Source: Rhodoferax sp. (GTDB taxonomy: Bacteria > Pseudomonadota > Gammaproteobacteria > Burkholderiales > Burkholderiaceae_C). From it: a stretch of DNA of 40,228 nt. A program made the translations under genes and the position numbers. Location of the stretch: assembly GCA_025358555.1 (NCBI GenBank), contig JANYJD010000082.1, positions 1 through 40,228 of the forward strand, written 5' to 3'. The number at the start of each line of letters is the position of its first letter. Position 1 is the first letter of the stretch. This document shows, piece by piece, positions 16,143-24,420 of this stretch. Under the pieces are notes generated by a model, which worked only from the letters and a program-made list of their open reading frames with translations, did no database searches and was not told where the DNA came from.

Positions 16143-16853
16143 TCACCGCAATTCAAATCCGGCGGATCGCCGCAAGGCTTCTGACTCCCTGCCAGTCAGC
16201 AGGTCAATCAACGTACGCGCCAGGGCGGTATGCCGGGCCCCGGCACACACCCCCGCCGTGTACACCGTGGCCAGTTCAAACTCTTTGGGCAAAGGCGCCA
16301 CCAGCTGGATGCCCGGCGTGTAGAGAATTTCTGTGACCTGTGTGCAGCCAATCAGGCCCGCCTGTTGGCATTGGGACATCTCGCGCATGGCGGTTGCGCC
16401 GTTGGCAAACGGGCGCAGCCGGTTGGCGACTGTTGCGTCGATGCCCAACGCCTTGAGCACCTTCATGAAATGGATGCCTGCTGTCGCCTTGACCGGGTCG
16501 GGGAAATAAATGCCGGTAGCATTGAGCAATGCGGCTTTGAGCGCCCTAGGGTTGCTCACATCGGGCACAGCTTCGCCGCCCTTCACCGCAATGCCGGTTT
16601 TGACAATGCCCAATGGCTGCGCACTGCCCGCCACGACATGGCCGCTGCCAGCCAGGTGCCCGATCAGCGCCTCAGTCAGGATGATGACGTCACAGGCTTC
16701 ACCGGCCAGCAGAAGGTCATTCATCATGCCAACTGCGCCGTACTTTCCGACAACCGTGCAGCCGTTTTGACTCTGAAACTGTGCCTGCAATTGCGCAACC
16801 AGCCCTTGCGCGGCACCACCGCTCAGCAGGTGAAGCAGGCGGGGTTCATTCAT
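16143..16853 (-). CDS. ModA-like substrate-binding domain protein, no signal peptide
   Basis: A 236-residue protein of the periplasmic binding protein type II class, closest in layout to ModA-like (molybdate/extracellular solute binding) proteins: LLHLLSGGAAQGLVAQL at the start, CDVIILTEALIGHL, GIAVKGGEAVPDVSNPRALKAALL and a TAGVCAGARHTALARTLIDLL end. The start at 16853 has GAGG 8 nt upstream. A longer frame to ATG 16898 (4 nt past the neighbouring stop) adds only polar residues and no signal peptide. A cytoplasmic binding domain is odd; it could be a sensor or an orphan receptor using another signal. It lies after, and convergent with, the enamidase gene. The ligand is unknown. Confidence 0.75.
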   Translation of the reverse strand: MNEPRLLHLLSGGAAQGLVAQLQAQFQSQNGCTVVGKYGAVGMMNDLLLAGEACDVIILTEALIGHLAGSGHVVAGSAQPLGIVKTGIAVKGGEAVPDVSNPRALKAALLNATGIYFPDPVKATAGIHFMKVLKALGIDATVANRLRPFANGATAMREMSQCQQAGLIGCTQVTEILYTPGIQLVAPLPKEFELATVYTAGVCAGARHTALARTLIDLLTGRESEALRRSAGFELR

Positions 16854-16902
16854 GTGATCTGCCTCGGAGCGAGGGTCCATCGGTTCTATCAGGCCCATCA
16901 AC

Positions 16903-17898
16903 TCAATCCGCCTTGATGCCAGCTGTCTTGATCACCTTGGCCCATTTGCTGATGTCATCGCGCTCGAATTTGTCAAACACCTCGGGCGACATCACCAGCG
17001 GGGCCGCGCCCTGCTTTGCCCACAGCTGCTTCACGTCGGGCTGGCTGACGATTTTTGACACCGCCTCGTTAAGCCTGTCCACCACGGCTTTGGGCGTTCC
17101 CCTGGGCGCCATCAGGCCCAGCCAGATGGTCGCCTCATACCCGGGCACGCCAGCCTCGTTCATGGTCGGCACATCGGGCAGCACGTCGGAGCGCTGGCGG
17201 CCCGTGGTGGCAATGGCTTTGACCTTGCCCGCCTTGACCTGCTCGGTCATGGTGGTCACGGCGTCAAACATCATGTCCACCTGTCCGCCAATCACATCGG
17301 TGCGGGCGCCGGTGCTGCCCCGGTACGGGATGTGCACCAGGTACACGCCCGCCGTGCTCTTGAACAGTTCCCCCGCCATGTGGTACGGCGTGCCCGGGCC
17401 GCTGGAGGCGTAGTTGAGCTTGCCCGGCTGCTTGGCGGCCAGCGCCATCACTTCCTTGAGGGTGTTGGCTTTGAGCGACGGGTGCGCCACCAGCACCAGA
17501 TCCGACGAGTTGATCGGGGCCACCGCCACAAAGTCGCGCATCAGGGCAAACGGCTTGTTGGCAATCAATGTCTCATTGACGGTGTGCGTGTTGGACATCA
17601 TCAGCAGGGTGTACCCGTCTGGCGCTGCCTTGGCCGCCACGTCGGTGCCAATCACGGAGCCGCCGCCCGGACGGTTGTCCACCACAAACGACTGGCCCAA
17701 GGCGTCCTGCAGGCGCTGCCCCATGAAGCGGGCAAAGTTGTCCGCCGGTCCACCCGCCGCAAACGGCACAATGATTTTGACCGGGCGGGTGGGGTAGTTT
17801 GGCGCTTGTGCCAGCGCAGCCGTGGCAACCAGGGTGCCCGACAGGGCCAGCAGAAATACCGGGAAGCGGCGCAAAGTTGAAGTCATGGTGTGGCTCAT
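16903..17898 (-). CDS. Bug-family tripartite tricarboxylate transporter receptor (1)
   Basis: A periplasmic solute receptor of the Bug (TctC) family, 331 aa, abundant in Burkholderiales and often orphan. The signal peptide ends in ALAQ near residue 31. The mature part has YPTRPVKIIVPFAAGGPADNFAR, VVDNRPGGGSVIGTDVAAKAAPDGYTLL and IPYRGSTGARTDVIGGQVDMMFD, all standard. No TctA/TctB membrane genes are nearby. It lies just ahead of the ModA-like gene and 62 bp after the next Bug gene, so the three may form one transcript. The ligand cannot be read from the sequence. Confidence 0.92.
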   Translation of the reverse strand: MSHTMTSTLRRFPVFLLALSGTLVATAALAQAPNYPTRPVKIIVPFAAGGPADNFARFMGQRLQDALGQSFVVDNRPGGGSVIGTDVAAKAAPDGYTLLMMSNTHTVNETLIANKPFALMRDFVAVAPINSSDLVLVAHPSLKANTLKEVMALAAKQPGKLNYASSGPGTPYHMAGELFKSTAGVYLVHIPYRGSTGARTDVIGGQVDMMFDAVTTMTEQVKAGKVKAIATTGRQRSDVLPDVPTMNEAGVPGYEATIWLGLMAPRGTPKAVVDRLNEAVSKIVSQPDVKQLWAKQGAAPLVMSPEVFDKFERDDISKWAKVIKTAGIKAD

Positions 17899-17960
17899 GG
17901 GGTGACTTTAATAAGGGGTTGGAAATTCGTGAAGACAAAGTTATGTGCGATTCAGCCAAC

Positions 17961-18953
17961 TCATTCCAGCTTGCCAATGCGCTTGACGACGTCTGCCATG
18001 CGTTTGGCATCTGCCTGCACGTAGCTGTCAAATTCGGCGGCGTCCTGATACTGCACGGGGCTTCCCGCATTTTGAATCACCTCGCGCACCTTGACGTCCT
18101 GCGCGGCAAAGCGGGCGGCGGCGCGCAGGCGCTGCGCGAAGGGCTCGGGCGTGGCTGCAGGTATGAACAGGCCCGACCATTGCGCGTACTCGGCGTTTTG
18201 CCCGAGGTCTTTGAGGCTGCGCACGTCGGGCATAGAGGCCAGGCTTGCGATGCCCCAGTGCGCCAGCACCCGCAGTTTGCCGGCTTTGATGTGCTGCAAC
18301 ACCGTAGCCGGGCCGCTGGACACGGCGTCGATCTGCCCACCCAGCAGCGCCACCACGGCAGGGCCAGCGCCGGTGAACGGGATGTGCGTCATCTTGACAT
18401 TGGCCGTCTGCGACAAGATTTCCATGGGCACGTGCATGGTGCCGTAGTTGCCTGATGAACCATAGTTGATGGCTCCGGGGCGCTTGCGCGCGTCATCCAG
18501 AAAATCCTGCAGGTTCTTCCACGGCGCATCGGAGCGCACCGCCAGCACGGTGGGATCAGCCGTAAAGCGGGCAATTGGGCGCAGGTCTGCCAACGCAAAT
18601 GTAGGCGGGCGGCCCAGCAGGCTGTCGGCCTCGGGGATGACGGTGAGCGACGAGAGCGCCAGCAGCACCGTGTACCCATCAGCGCGTGCCTTGGCCGCCA
18701 GCCCCATGCCAATGCCGCCTCCGGCACCCGCCTTATTTTCAATCACGACCGGTTGCCCCAAATCGCGCGCCATCGCCTCCGCCACAGGCCGCGCCACCAG
18801 GTCGGCCAGGCCGCCCGGCGGGAACGGCACGATCATGGTGATGGCGCGGGTTGGGAATGCGCTTTGCGCCATTGCGCTGGTGGGCAGCAGGCCGGTGATG
18901 TTTGCTATTGAATTAAGAACGGCCAAGCTGGCCACAACGGTTCTGCGCTTCAA
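17961..18953 (-). CDS. Bug-family tripartite tricarboxylate transporter receptor (2)
   Basis: A second Bug receptor (330 aa), only distantly similar to its neighbour. A signal peptide (MKRRTVVASLAVL..) ends near AMAQS. The conserved FPTRAITMIVPFPPGGLADLVAR, VIENKAGAGGGIGMGLAAKARADGYTVLL and IPFTGAGPAVVALLGGQIDAVS blocks are present. The start is TTG at 18953, supported by AGGAG 7 nt upstream, and no better start lies in frame. It is the first gene of the minus-strand run 18953-16143. Confidence 0.92.
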   Translation of the reverse strand: MKRRTVVASLAVLNSIANITGLLPTSAMAQSAFPTRAITMIVPFPPGGLADLVARPVAEAMARDLGQPVVIENKAGAGGGIGMGLAAKARADGYTVLLALSSLTVIPEADSLLGRPPTFALADLRPIARFTADPTVLAVRSDAPWKNLQDFLDDARKRPGAINYGSSGNYGTMHVPMEILSQTANVKMTHIPFTGAGPAVVALLGGQIDAVSSGPATVLQHIKAGKLRVLAHWGIASLASMPDVRSLKDLGQNAEYAQWSGLFIPAATPEPFAQRLRAAARFAAQDVKVREVIQNAGSPVQYQDAAEFDSYVQADAKRMADVVKRIGKLE

Positions 18954-19150
18954 AATTGTCTCCTGGGTTTCTGCGACGGTTTGGGCGGATTATGGAGTGG
19001 AGTGGATTGGCCTGCCGCTGGCGATTGGGTGGATGCTGCAATCTAACGAGGGTAGGCGCTCCGCTCTTTCGTGGCTGGGAACGGGAGCCGGAGTGAGCAC
19101 GAACAAAAGTGAAAGTGGCAACACTCGATGGATTGATAGGGTGGCTGCTG

Positions 19151-19471
19151 TCACGGAATTGCAATCTCAACGTAAGACCCCGCCGTGGAGGCATTGACGG
19201 TGCTGACAATCATCTCAGGCACTATCTTGATACGCGGCCAACTCGTCGTTCCAAGCACCACGATAGCAATCCGCCGCGACTTGAGGTTTTGCTGGTATTT
19301 GAGATTGGTGTCTGTGGTGATGAACACATCAAAACTGAGACTCTCAGCTGCGGCAAGCAACTCCCCATTTTTCAGGGTTGCCCAGCCAAGCTCAAAAGCA
19401 GTTGAAACCGAATGCCCTGGCAGTGCATGCCGCAATGGCGCAGGTGTTCCCTGGTCGAACAAAACACGCAT
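19151..19471 (-). CDS. DUF5615 PIN-like toxin candidate
   Basis: A 106-residue protein of the DUF5615 family, PIN-like nuclease domains usually paired with DUF433 antitoxins. The start MRVLFDQGTPAPLRHALPGH shows the early Asp, and the FDVFITTDTNLKYQQNL block carries the second acidic pair (TTDTN), both typical of the family active site. A C-terminal tail follows (VNASTAGSYVEIAIP). The ATG follows the antitoxin stop directly (TGAATG), so the two are coupled. The expected action is RNA cleavage, but I know of no firm biochemical proof for the family. Confidence 0.82.
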   Translation of the reverse strand: MRVLFDQGTPAPLRHALPGHSVSTAFELGWATLKNGELLAAAESLSFDVFITTDTNLKYQQNLKSRRIAIVVLGTTSWPRIKIVPEMIVSTVNASTAGSYVEIAIP

Positions 19472-19693
19472 TCAGGCAGTCGCCAGTGAGCTTCTTGCCA
19501 CATGCTCCAAAACTGAGCGAACCTGCGCCAAGGAAACCCCAGGGAACAGTTGGACGAATTCCCCAACTGGCACGCCGTCTTCCAGGTTTTCAAAAAGTGC
19601 CGCCACGGGAACCCGGGATCCGAGAAACAGCCAAGCGCCGCTCACCCGTTCGGCATCGCGCTCTACGTCAGGGCAACTTGACCACTCAATCAT
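19472..19693 (-). CDS. DUF433 antitoxin candidate
   Basis: A 73-residue DUF433 protein, the usual upstream partner of DUF5615 toxins. Visible are VSGAWLFLGSRVPVAALFENLEDG and the short helix-turn-helix-like VGEFVQLFPGVSLAQVRSVLEH. I use ATG 19693; a frame reaching 19846 adds about 50 residues without family similarity. No ribosome site precedes the ATG, but a TAATAT hexamer ends 7 nt upstream, which suggests a leaderless message. The protein would bind its own promoter and the toxin. Confidence 0.8.
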   Translation of the reverse strand: MIEWSSCPDVERDAERVSGAWLFLGSRVPVAALFENLEDGVPVGEFVQLFPGVSLAQVRSVLEHVARSSLATA

Positions 19694-19700
19694 GTTTTGA

Positions 19701-19706
19701 ATATTA
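19701..19706 (-). promoter_or_regulatory. -10-like TAATAT, 7 nt before DUF433 ATG
   Basis: On the minus strand TAATAT is followed by TCAAAAC and then the ATG at 19693. The spacing places transcription start at or next to the start codon. No good -35 was seen. Confidence 0.4.
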
Positions 19707-19825
19707 GCACCAAGGAGATTGGATTCCCGCTGCTGGTTTGCGGACAGGATCGCGCCTTCCACCCACCCACGGCGACCGGGCAATGCGCATGCGGTTTTGG
19801 GGTGAAAGCACGCCAACCAGCCACC

Positions 19826-19841
19826 TCGCATTAAAATGCGA
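19826..19841. promoter_or_regulatory. 16-bp palindrome with TAAAAT, upstream of fba
   Basis: TCGCATT-AA-AATGCGA forms 7-bp arms around AA, 130 bp upstream of fba. It includes a TAAAAT hexamer (19832-19837), so it could be a -10 element, an operator or both. No TTGACA-like hexamer stands at the usual distance. Confidence 0.35.
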
Positions 19842-19970
19842 TCCATCGGCAGAAAGTTACCAAGCGGTTACCAGGCAAGCAAGCAAAGCAAAGCAAAGCA
19901 GAACAATGGTGACGCAAACGATCCGCCCGCAGCCCACTTCGTTTTATTTTCAACTCTCTGGGGATTTCAA

Positions 19971-21035
19971 ATGGCACTCGTCTCAATGCGTGAACTGCTC
20001 GACCACGCGGCTGTCAACGGCTACGGCATTCCGGCGTTCAACGTCAACAACCTGGAGCAGGTGCAGGCGGTGATGGAGGCGGCCAAGGAGGTGGGCGCGC
20101 CCGTCATCTTGCAGGCCAGCGCGGGCGCACGCAAGTATGCAGGGGAGCCGTTCATCAAACATTTGATTCAGGCGGCCATTGAGGCCTATCCCAACATCCC
20201 GCTGGTCATGCACCAAGACCACGGCCAAAGCCCCGACGTGTGCCAGGGCGCCATCAATCTGGGCTTTAGCTCGGTGATGATGGACGGCTCGCTGGAGGGC
20301 GACGGCAAGACCATTGCCAGCTACGAGTACAACGTGGAAGTCACCCGCAAAGTGGTTGATATGGCGCACAAAACCGGCGTGACGGTTGAAGGCGAATTGG
20401 GTTGCCTTGGCTCGCTTGAGACCATGAAGGGCGACAAGGAAGACGGCCACGGCACGGATTCCACCATGACCATGGAGCAACTGCTAACCGACCCCGAGCA
20501 GGCGGCTGATTTTGTCAAGCGCACCCAGCTTGACGCGCTGGCCATTGCCATTGGCACCAGCCACGGCGCCTACAAGTTCACACGCAAGCCCACGGGCGAC
20601 ATTCTGGCGATTGGGCGCATCCAGGAAATCAACCGCCGCCTGCCCAATACCCACCTGGTGATGCACGGCTCAAGCTCCGTGCCGCAAGACCAGCTGGCCA
20701 TCATCAACGCCTTTGGCGGCAAGATGAAAGAAACCTATGGCGTGCCAGTGGAAGAAATCCAAAAGGCCATTAAATTTGGCGTGCGCAAGATCAATATCGA
20801 TACCGACATCCGCCTGGCCATGACCGCTGCCGTGCGCAAGTTTTTGGCAGAAAACCCCGATAAATTTGACATGCGCGACTGGCTCAAGCCCGCGCGTGAA
20901 GCGGCAAAACAGATCTGCAAACAGCGCTACCAGCAATTCGGCTGCGAAGGCCAGGGCGCCAAGGTCAAGGGCCACAGCCTGCAAGTGGTAGCCGGGCAGT
21001 ATGCGCGGGGCGAGCTGGCGCAGGTGGTGCAGTAA
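19971..21035 (+). CDS. fba: Fructose-bisphosphate aldolase, class II
   Basis: The cytosolic glycolytic/gluconeogenic enzyme that splits fructose 1,6-bisphosphate to glyceraldehyde 3-phosphate and dihydroxyacetone phosphate. It has 354 residues and is of the class II type (CbbA-like). Visible are [14 protein letters not shown], the metal-site HQDHG near residue 82, [10 protein letters not shown], the GTDSTMT segment, [15 protein letters not shown] and [12 protein letters not shown]. The start at 19971 has GGGGA 7 nt upstream; a longer open frame to 19836 is rejected. In related betaproteobacteria fba is usually followed by purC; here another gene comes between them. The leader contains a short AAAGC microsatellite (about 19874-19901). 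Confidence 0.96.
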   Translation: MALVSMRELLDHAAVNGYGIPAFNVNNLEQVQAVMEAAKEVGAPVILQASAGARKYAGEPFIKHLIQAAIEAYPNIPLVMHQDHGQSPDVCQGAINLGFSSVMMDGSLEGDGKTIASYEYNVEVTRKVVDMAHKTGVTVEGELGCLGSLETMKGDKEDGHGTDSTMTMEQLLTDPEQAADFVKRTQLDALAIAIGTSHGAYKFTRKPTGDILAIGRIQEINRRLPNTHLVMHGSSSVPQDQLAIINAFGGKMKETYGVPVEEIQKAIKFGVRKINIDTDIRLAMTAAVRKFLAENPDKFDMRDWLKPAREAAKQICKQRYQQFGCEGQGAKVKGHSLQVVAGQYARGELAQVVQ

Positions 21036-21141
21036 TCGTTGGTCAGGCTACGGTTGATGGCCGTTGCTAACAATGCGCGGATGCCTAAAATTGTTGGGTA
21101 CCGGTTCTGCACAATTTGCGATCATGAATTGAGCAAAAAAT

Positions 21142-22905
21142 ATGCTTACTCGGTTGAGAGTAGAAAACTTTAAGCGACTCGGCGGCGCAGACATTGAATT
21201 GGGCAGACACGTCGTGTTCGTTGGTCCAAATAATTCTGGAAAAACAAGCGCCTTGCAAGCCCTTTCACTATGGTACTCGGGCTTGACACTTTGGCTTGCA
21301 GAGAAATCGGTCGGAGCGAGTGCGAGAAAGCGGACTGGGGTTACCGTCAACCGGAAGGATCTTTTTTCTTTACCAGTTCCGCATACAAATTTGCTTTGGA
21401 AAGATACTCACGTTAGGTCTGGCAAACGCAATGGTGACGGTAAAACCACTACCGAGAACATACTGATTCGCGTTGTGTGCGATGGAGTTACTCGGGAGCG
21501 CGCTTGGTCGATAGGGTTGGATTTTGACTACTCAAGCTCCGAGACACTATTTTGTCGTCCCACCGCCATACCTTTAACGGACGACCATATTCAACAAATG
21601 AAAGAGGTCGCGGGTGTCCTCAAAGTTGCATTCCTGCCGCCGATGTCTGGGCTGGCGTCTGAGGAGCCATTACTTCCGGTGGGTCGGGTAAACGTGCTTG
21701 TCGGTCAGGGAAGAACGGCGGAGGTGCTTCGTAACCTGTGCTTTTCAGTGGCCGGTGATTCATTGCACGAGAATCCCGAATGGACGGACGTTAAAGGCCA
21801 TGTGCAATCGCTTTTCGGAGTCGCGCTTGATCGCCCTGCGTTCGATTCTGCTCGAGGTGAGTTGACGCTAACCTACAAAACTCCAGAAAAAGTGTCTCTT
21901 GACATTTCATCTGCAGGCAGGGGGTTGCAGCAGACATTGTTGTTGCTGACTTATCTCCACAGCTCAAAGGGCTCGACAATTTTGCTTGATGAGCCGGATG
22001 CGCATTTGGAGGTGCTCCGACAACGACAGACCTACGACCTGATAACGACTGTGGCGGCTCAAACAGGGTCCCAAATTATTGCGGCTACCCACTCAGAAGT
22101 GGTTCTGACTGAGGCGGCAGGAAGGGATACCGTCATCGCCTTCCTTGGAAGCCCGCATCGAATAAACGACCAAGGCGCGCAACTCAGGAAATCACTGCTT
22201 TCGATTGGTTTTGAGCACTACATGCATGCGGAAACCAAGAAGTGGGTTTTATATCTGGAAGGTTCAACAGACGCGGCAATTTTGGAACGACTTGCTCATC
22301 GGCTAAACCACAAAGTTCGGGATGCGTTGTCTAGCGCGTACATCGATTATTTGGATACTAATGATCCTCCATTGGCGCAGAAGAAATTCCACGCCCTTCG
22401 AGAGGCAGTTCCTAGTTTACAAGGATTAGCACTATTTGACCGTCTTGCAAGACCTCTGCCACCGGATCCCTATTTGAGGTTTGAGTCTTGGAAAAAACGT
22501 GAGATTGAGAATTACATATGTACTGAAGAGGCGTTGCTTGCATGGGCTATAGCTGGCGGAGTGGTGGATCAGGTCAACGATTTGGTAGAACAAGCTCAGA
22601 GTCCCCAGCGCAGAGACGCCATGCAGCAGTCAATCTCAGAAATTGCCGAGGCGCTGCGTAAGTTAGGAAAACCTTCACCGTGGGATGGCGATTTGAAGGT
22701 CAGCGAGGAGTTTCTGGAGCCTGTTTTTGCGGCCTACAACCGCAAACTTGGATTACCCGAATCGTTGATGCGGAAAAAGCAATTTTATGAACTCGCAGAT
22801 TTCGTTCCTTTGGCGCAGATTGAGGACGAAATCACAGAAAAGCTGAACGCAATATGGGACATCTCAGCCGCCGCGACCTTGTCGCTGATAGTTGGGGCAA
22901 GATGA
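21142..22905 (+). CDS. OLD-like AAA ATPase, probable ATPase-nuclease (accessory)
   Basis: A 587-residue protein of the SMC/OLD-like ATPase class. The N-terminal ATPase has LRVENFKRL, Walker A GPNNSGKTS (28-36), an ABC-like signature ISSAGRGLQQ and Walker B ILLDEPDAHLE (D283-E284), followed by AATHSE. The C-terminal half has VLYLEGSTDAAIL (E373, D377), which resembles the first TOPRIM motif of OLD nucleases, and a later acidic LALFDR (D433) and WKKREIENYI. If catalytic, it would be a DNA nuclease, as in OLD and GajA-type phage defence. Base and codon use is clearly more AT-rich than the flanking genes, and the gene splits fba from purC, so it looks recently acquired. No partner gene is present. 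Confidence 0.8.
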   Translation: MLTRLRVENFKRLGGADIELGRHVVFVGPNNSGKTSALQALSLWYSGLTLWLAEKSVGASARKRTGVTVNRKDLFSLPVPHTNLLWKDTHVRSGKRNGDGKTTTENILIRVVCDGVTRERAWSIGLDFDYSSSETLFCRPTAIPLTDDHIQQMKEVAGVLKVAFLPPMSGLASEEPLLPVGRVNVLVGQGRTAEVLRNLCFSVAGDSLHENPEWTDVKGHVQSLFGVALDRPAFDSARGELTLTYKTPEKVSLDISSAGRGLQQTLLLLTYLHSSKGSTILLDEPDAHLEVLRQRQTYDLITTVAAQTGSQIIAATHSEVVLTEAAGRDTVIAFLGSPHRINDQGAQLRKSLLSIGFEHYMHAETKKWVLYLEGSTDAAILERLAHRLNHKVRDALSSAYIDYLDTNDPPLAQKKFHALREAVPSLQGLALFDRLARPLPPDPYLRFESWKKREIENYICTEEALLAWAIAGGVVDQVNDLVEQAQSPQRRDAMQQSISEIAEALRKLGKPSPWDGDLKVSEEFLEPVFAAYNRKLGLPESLMRKKQFYELADFVPLAQIEDEITEKLNAIWDISAAATLSLIVGAR

Positions 22906-22938
22906 GTTGGTGTCGCCGTTAGCTTTTAGACATAGAAA

Positions 22939-23877
22939 ATGATGTCCCCACTGCACACCTCCCTGCTCACCTCTCTGCCTTTGCTTGCGCGCGGCAAAGT
23001 GCGCGACAACTACGCCGTCGGAACTGACCGCATTTTGATGGTTGCCAGCGACCGCTTGAGCGCGTTTGACGTCATCATGGGCGAGCCCATTCCGGGCAAG
23101 GGCGCACTGCTCACGCAGATGGCGCTGTTCAGGTTTGACAAGCTTGGCCCCCAGGGGCTGAATATCTGCCCGATTCACCTCACCGGCGATGCGCCCGAGA
23201 GCGTGGTGACTGCGGCCGAGGTGCCGCAGGTGACGGGCCGATCCATGCTGGTCAAGCGGCTCAAGCCGCTGCCGGTTGAGGCAGTGGTGCGCGGCTACCT
23301 GGCGGGCAGCGGCTGGAAGGAATACCAGCAGGAAGGTGCGAATGGCGGCGCGGTGTGCGGCGTCAAGCTGCCGCCCGGCCTGAAAAATGCGGCCCGGTTG
23401 CCCGAGCCAATTTACACACCGGCCGCCAAGGCGGCGGTGGGCGACCATGACGAGAACATCACGTTTGAGCAGACGGTAGACATGATTGGCCTTGATTTGG
23501 CCACCCGCATTCGGGACATCAGCCTGCAGCTGTACAAGTCTGCTTGCGAGATCGCGATCAAAAAAGGCATCATCATTGCCGACACCAAGTTTGAATTTGG
23601 CCTGGATGCTCAAGGCACCCTGACCTTGATGGACGAGGTGCTGACACCAGATTCATCGCGCTTTTGGCCTGCTGAGAGCTACTCGGCCAGTTTTGCGCAA
23701 GGCATCAACCCACCGAGCTACGACAAGCAGTTTGTGCGCGACTGGCTGGAGCAAGTGCAGATAGACGGCAAGCCCTGGAACAAGACCCCGCCCGCGCCGC
23801 GCGTGCCGAACGAGGTCATTGCGAAAACGGCCGCCAAGTACCAGGAGGCGATGGCGCGCCTCACCAGCACCTCCTGA
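22939..23877 (+). CDS. purC: Phosphoribosylaminoimidazole-succinocarboxamide synthase (SAICAR synthetase)
   Basis: The purine biosynthesis enzyme that joins CAIR and aspartate with ATP. It has 312 residues, in the longer yeast-like size class. Visible are [47 protein letters not shown], the [13 protein letters not shown] block, IADTKFEFG and [15 protein letters not shown]. The start at 22939 lacks a clear ribosome site; the weak hexamer TAGACA stands 6 nt upstream. It is separated from its usual neighbour fba by the OLD-like gene, so its present promoter may come from the inserted segment. Confidence 0.96.
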   Translation: MMSPLHTSLLTSLPLLARGKVRDNYAVGTDRILMVASDRLSAFDVIMGEPIPGKGALLTQMALFRFDKLGPQGLNICPIHLTGDAPESVVTAAEVPQVTGRSMLVKRLKPLPVEAVVRGYLAGSGWKEYQQEGANGGAVCGVKLPPGLKNAARLPEPIYTPAAKAAVGDHDENITFEQTVDMIGLDLATRIRDISLQLYKSACEIAIKKGIIIADTKFEFGLDAQGTLTLMDEVLTPDSSRFWPAESYSASFAQGINPPSYDKQFVRDWLEQVQIDGKPWNKTPPAPRVPNEVIAKTAAKYQEAMARLTSTS

Positions 23878-23926
23878 CTAGCCCGGCAGCAGGCAGCTAC
23901 ACCCGCACCCTGCGCTTGAGACCCCC

Positions 23927-24319
23927 GTGCTGGAAGCCCTTTTCGAGCTGCTGTTTGAGTTTTTCGGTGAGTTCGCCTTGCAGCTCATTTTTGAGGTGTT
24001 TGGCGGCGCTTTCAAGGCGGGTTGGTACAAAGTCACCGGGCGCGACAAACCGACCACGGTGATGCAGGAAACCGGCTGGGCCATATTCACCGGCTGCGTG
24101 GCAGGGGCCGTGACCGTGTGGCTGTTCCCCCTGCTGGCCATTCGCCTGCCCTGGCTGCAAATTCTCAACCTCCTGGTGGCCCCCGTGGCCGCTGGCCTGC
24201 TGGTGGAGCGGGTGCGCGCATTGCGCGAGTCACGCCGCGCCTTCAGCCTGCCGGTGTTTGCCTATGCGGCCCTGTTTGGCCTGGCGTTTGCCTTGACGCG
24301 CTGGTTGTTGGGGCATTAA
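23927..24319 (+). CDS. Hypothetical small membrane protein
   Basis: Not recognised. A 130-residue protein with a GTG start at 23927. It opens with an amphipathic, Phe- and Glu-rich stretch (EALFELLFEFFGEFALQ) followed by FEVFGGAFKAGWYKVTGRDKP. There are then about three hydrophobic segments (near 48-68, 74-90 and 108-126) with an arginine-rich loop (RVRALRESRRAF). It lies 50 bp after purC on the same strand and converges on cnoX. Similar small proteins are common in this group, but I cannot assign a function. The coding reality rests on amino-acid make-up and a clean frame. Confidence 0.6.
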   Translation: MLEALFELLFEFFGEFALQLIFEVFGGAFKAGWYKVTGRDKPTTVMQETGWAIFTGCVAGAVTVWLFPLLAIRLPWLQILNLLVAPVAAGLLVERVRALRESRRAFSLPVFAYAALFGLAFALTRWLLGH

Positions 24320-24420
24320 TCAAGCCCGGCCCTTGCCTCAGCGCCTTAGCGCCTAACGCACATGCCCTCAATCAACCCACTCATCGAGGCGAACCGGACC
24401 AAACAGCCCAACCAGCCCAA

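Noticed and set aside
21038-22920. Possible direct repeats GTTGGT..GCCGTT flanking the OLD-like gene
   Set aside because: The matches at 21038-21065 and 22906-22920 are short and spaced differently (16 against 3 bp between the two parts), so they do not define a target duplication.
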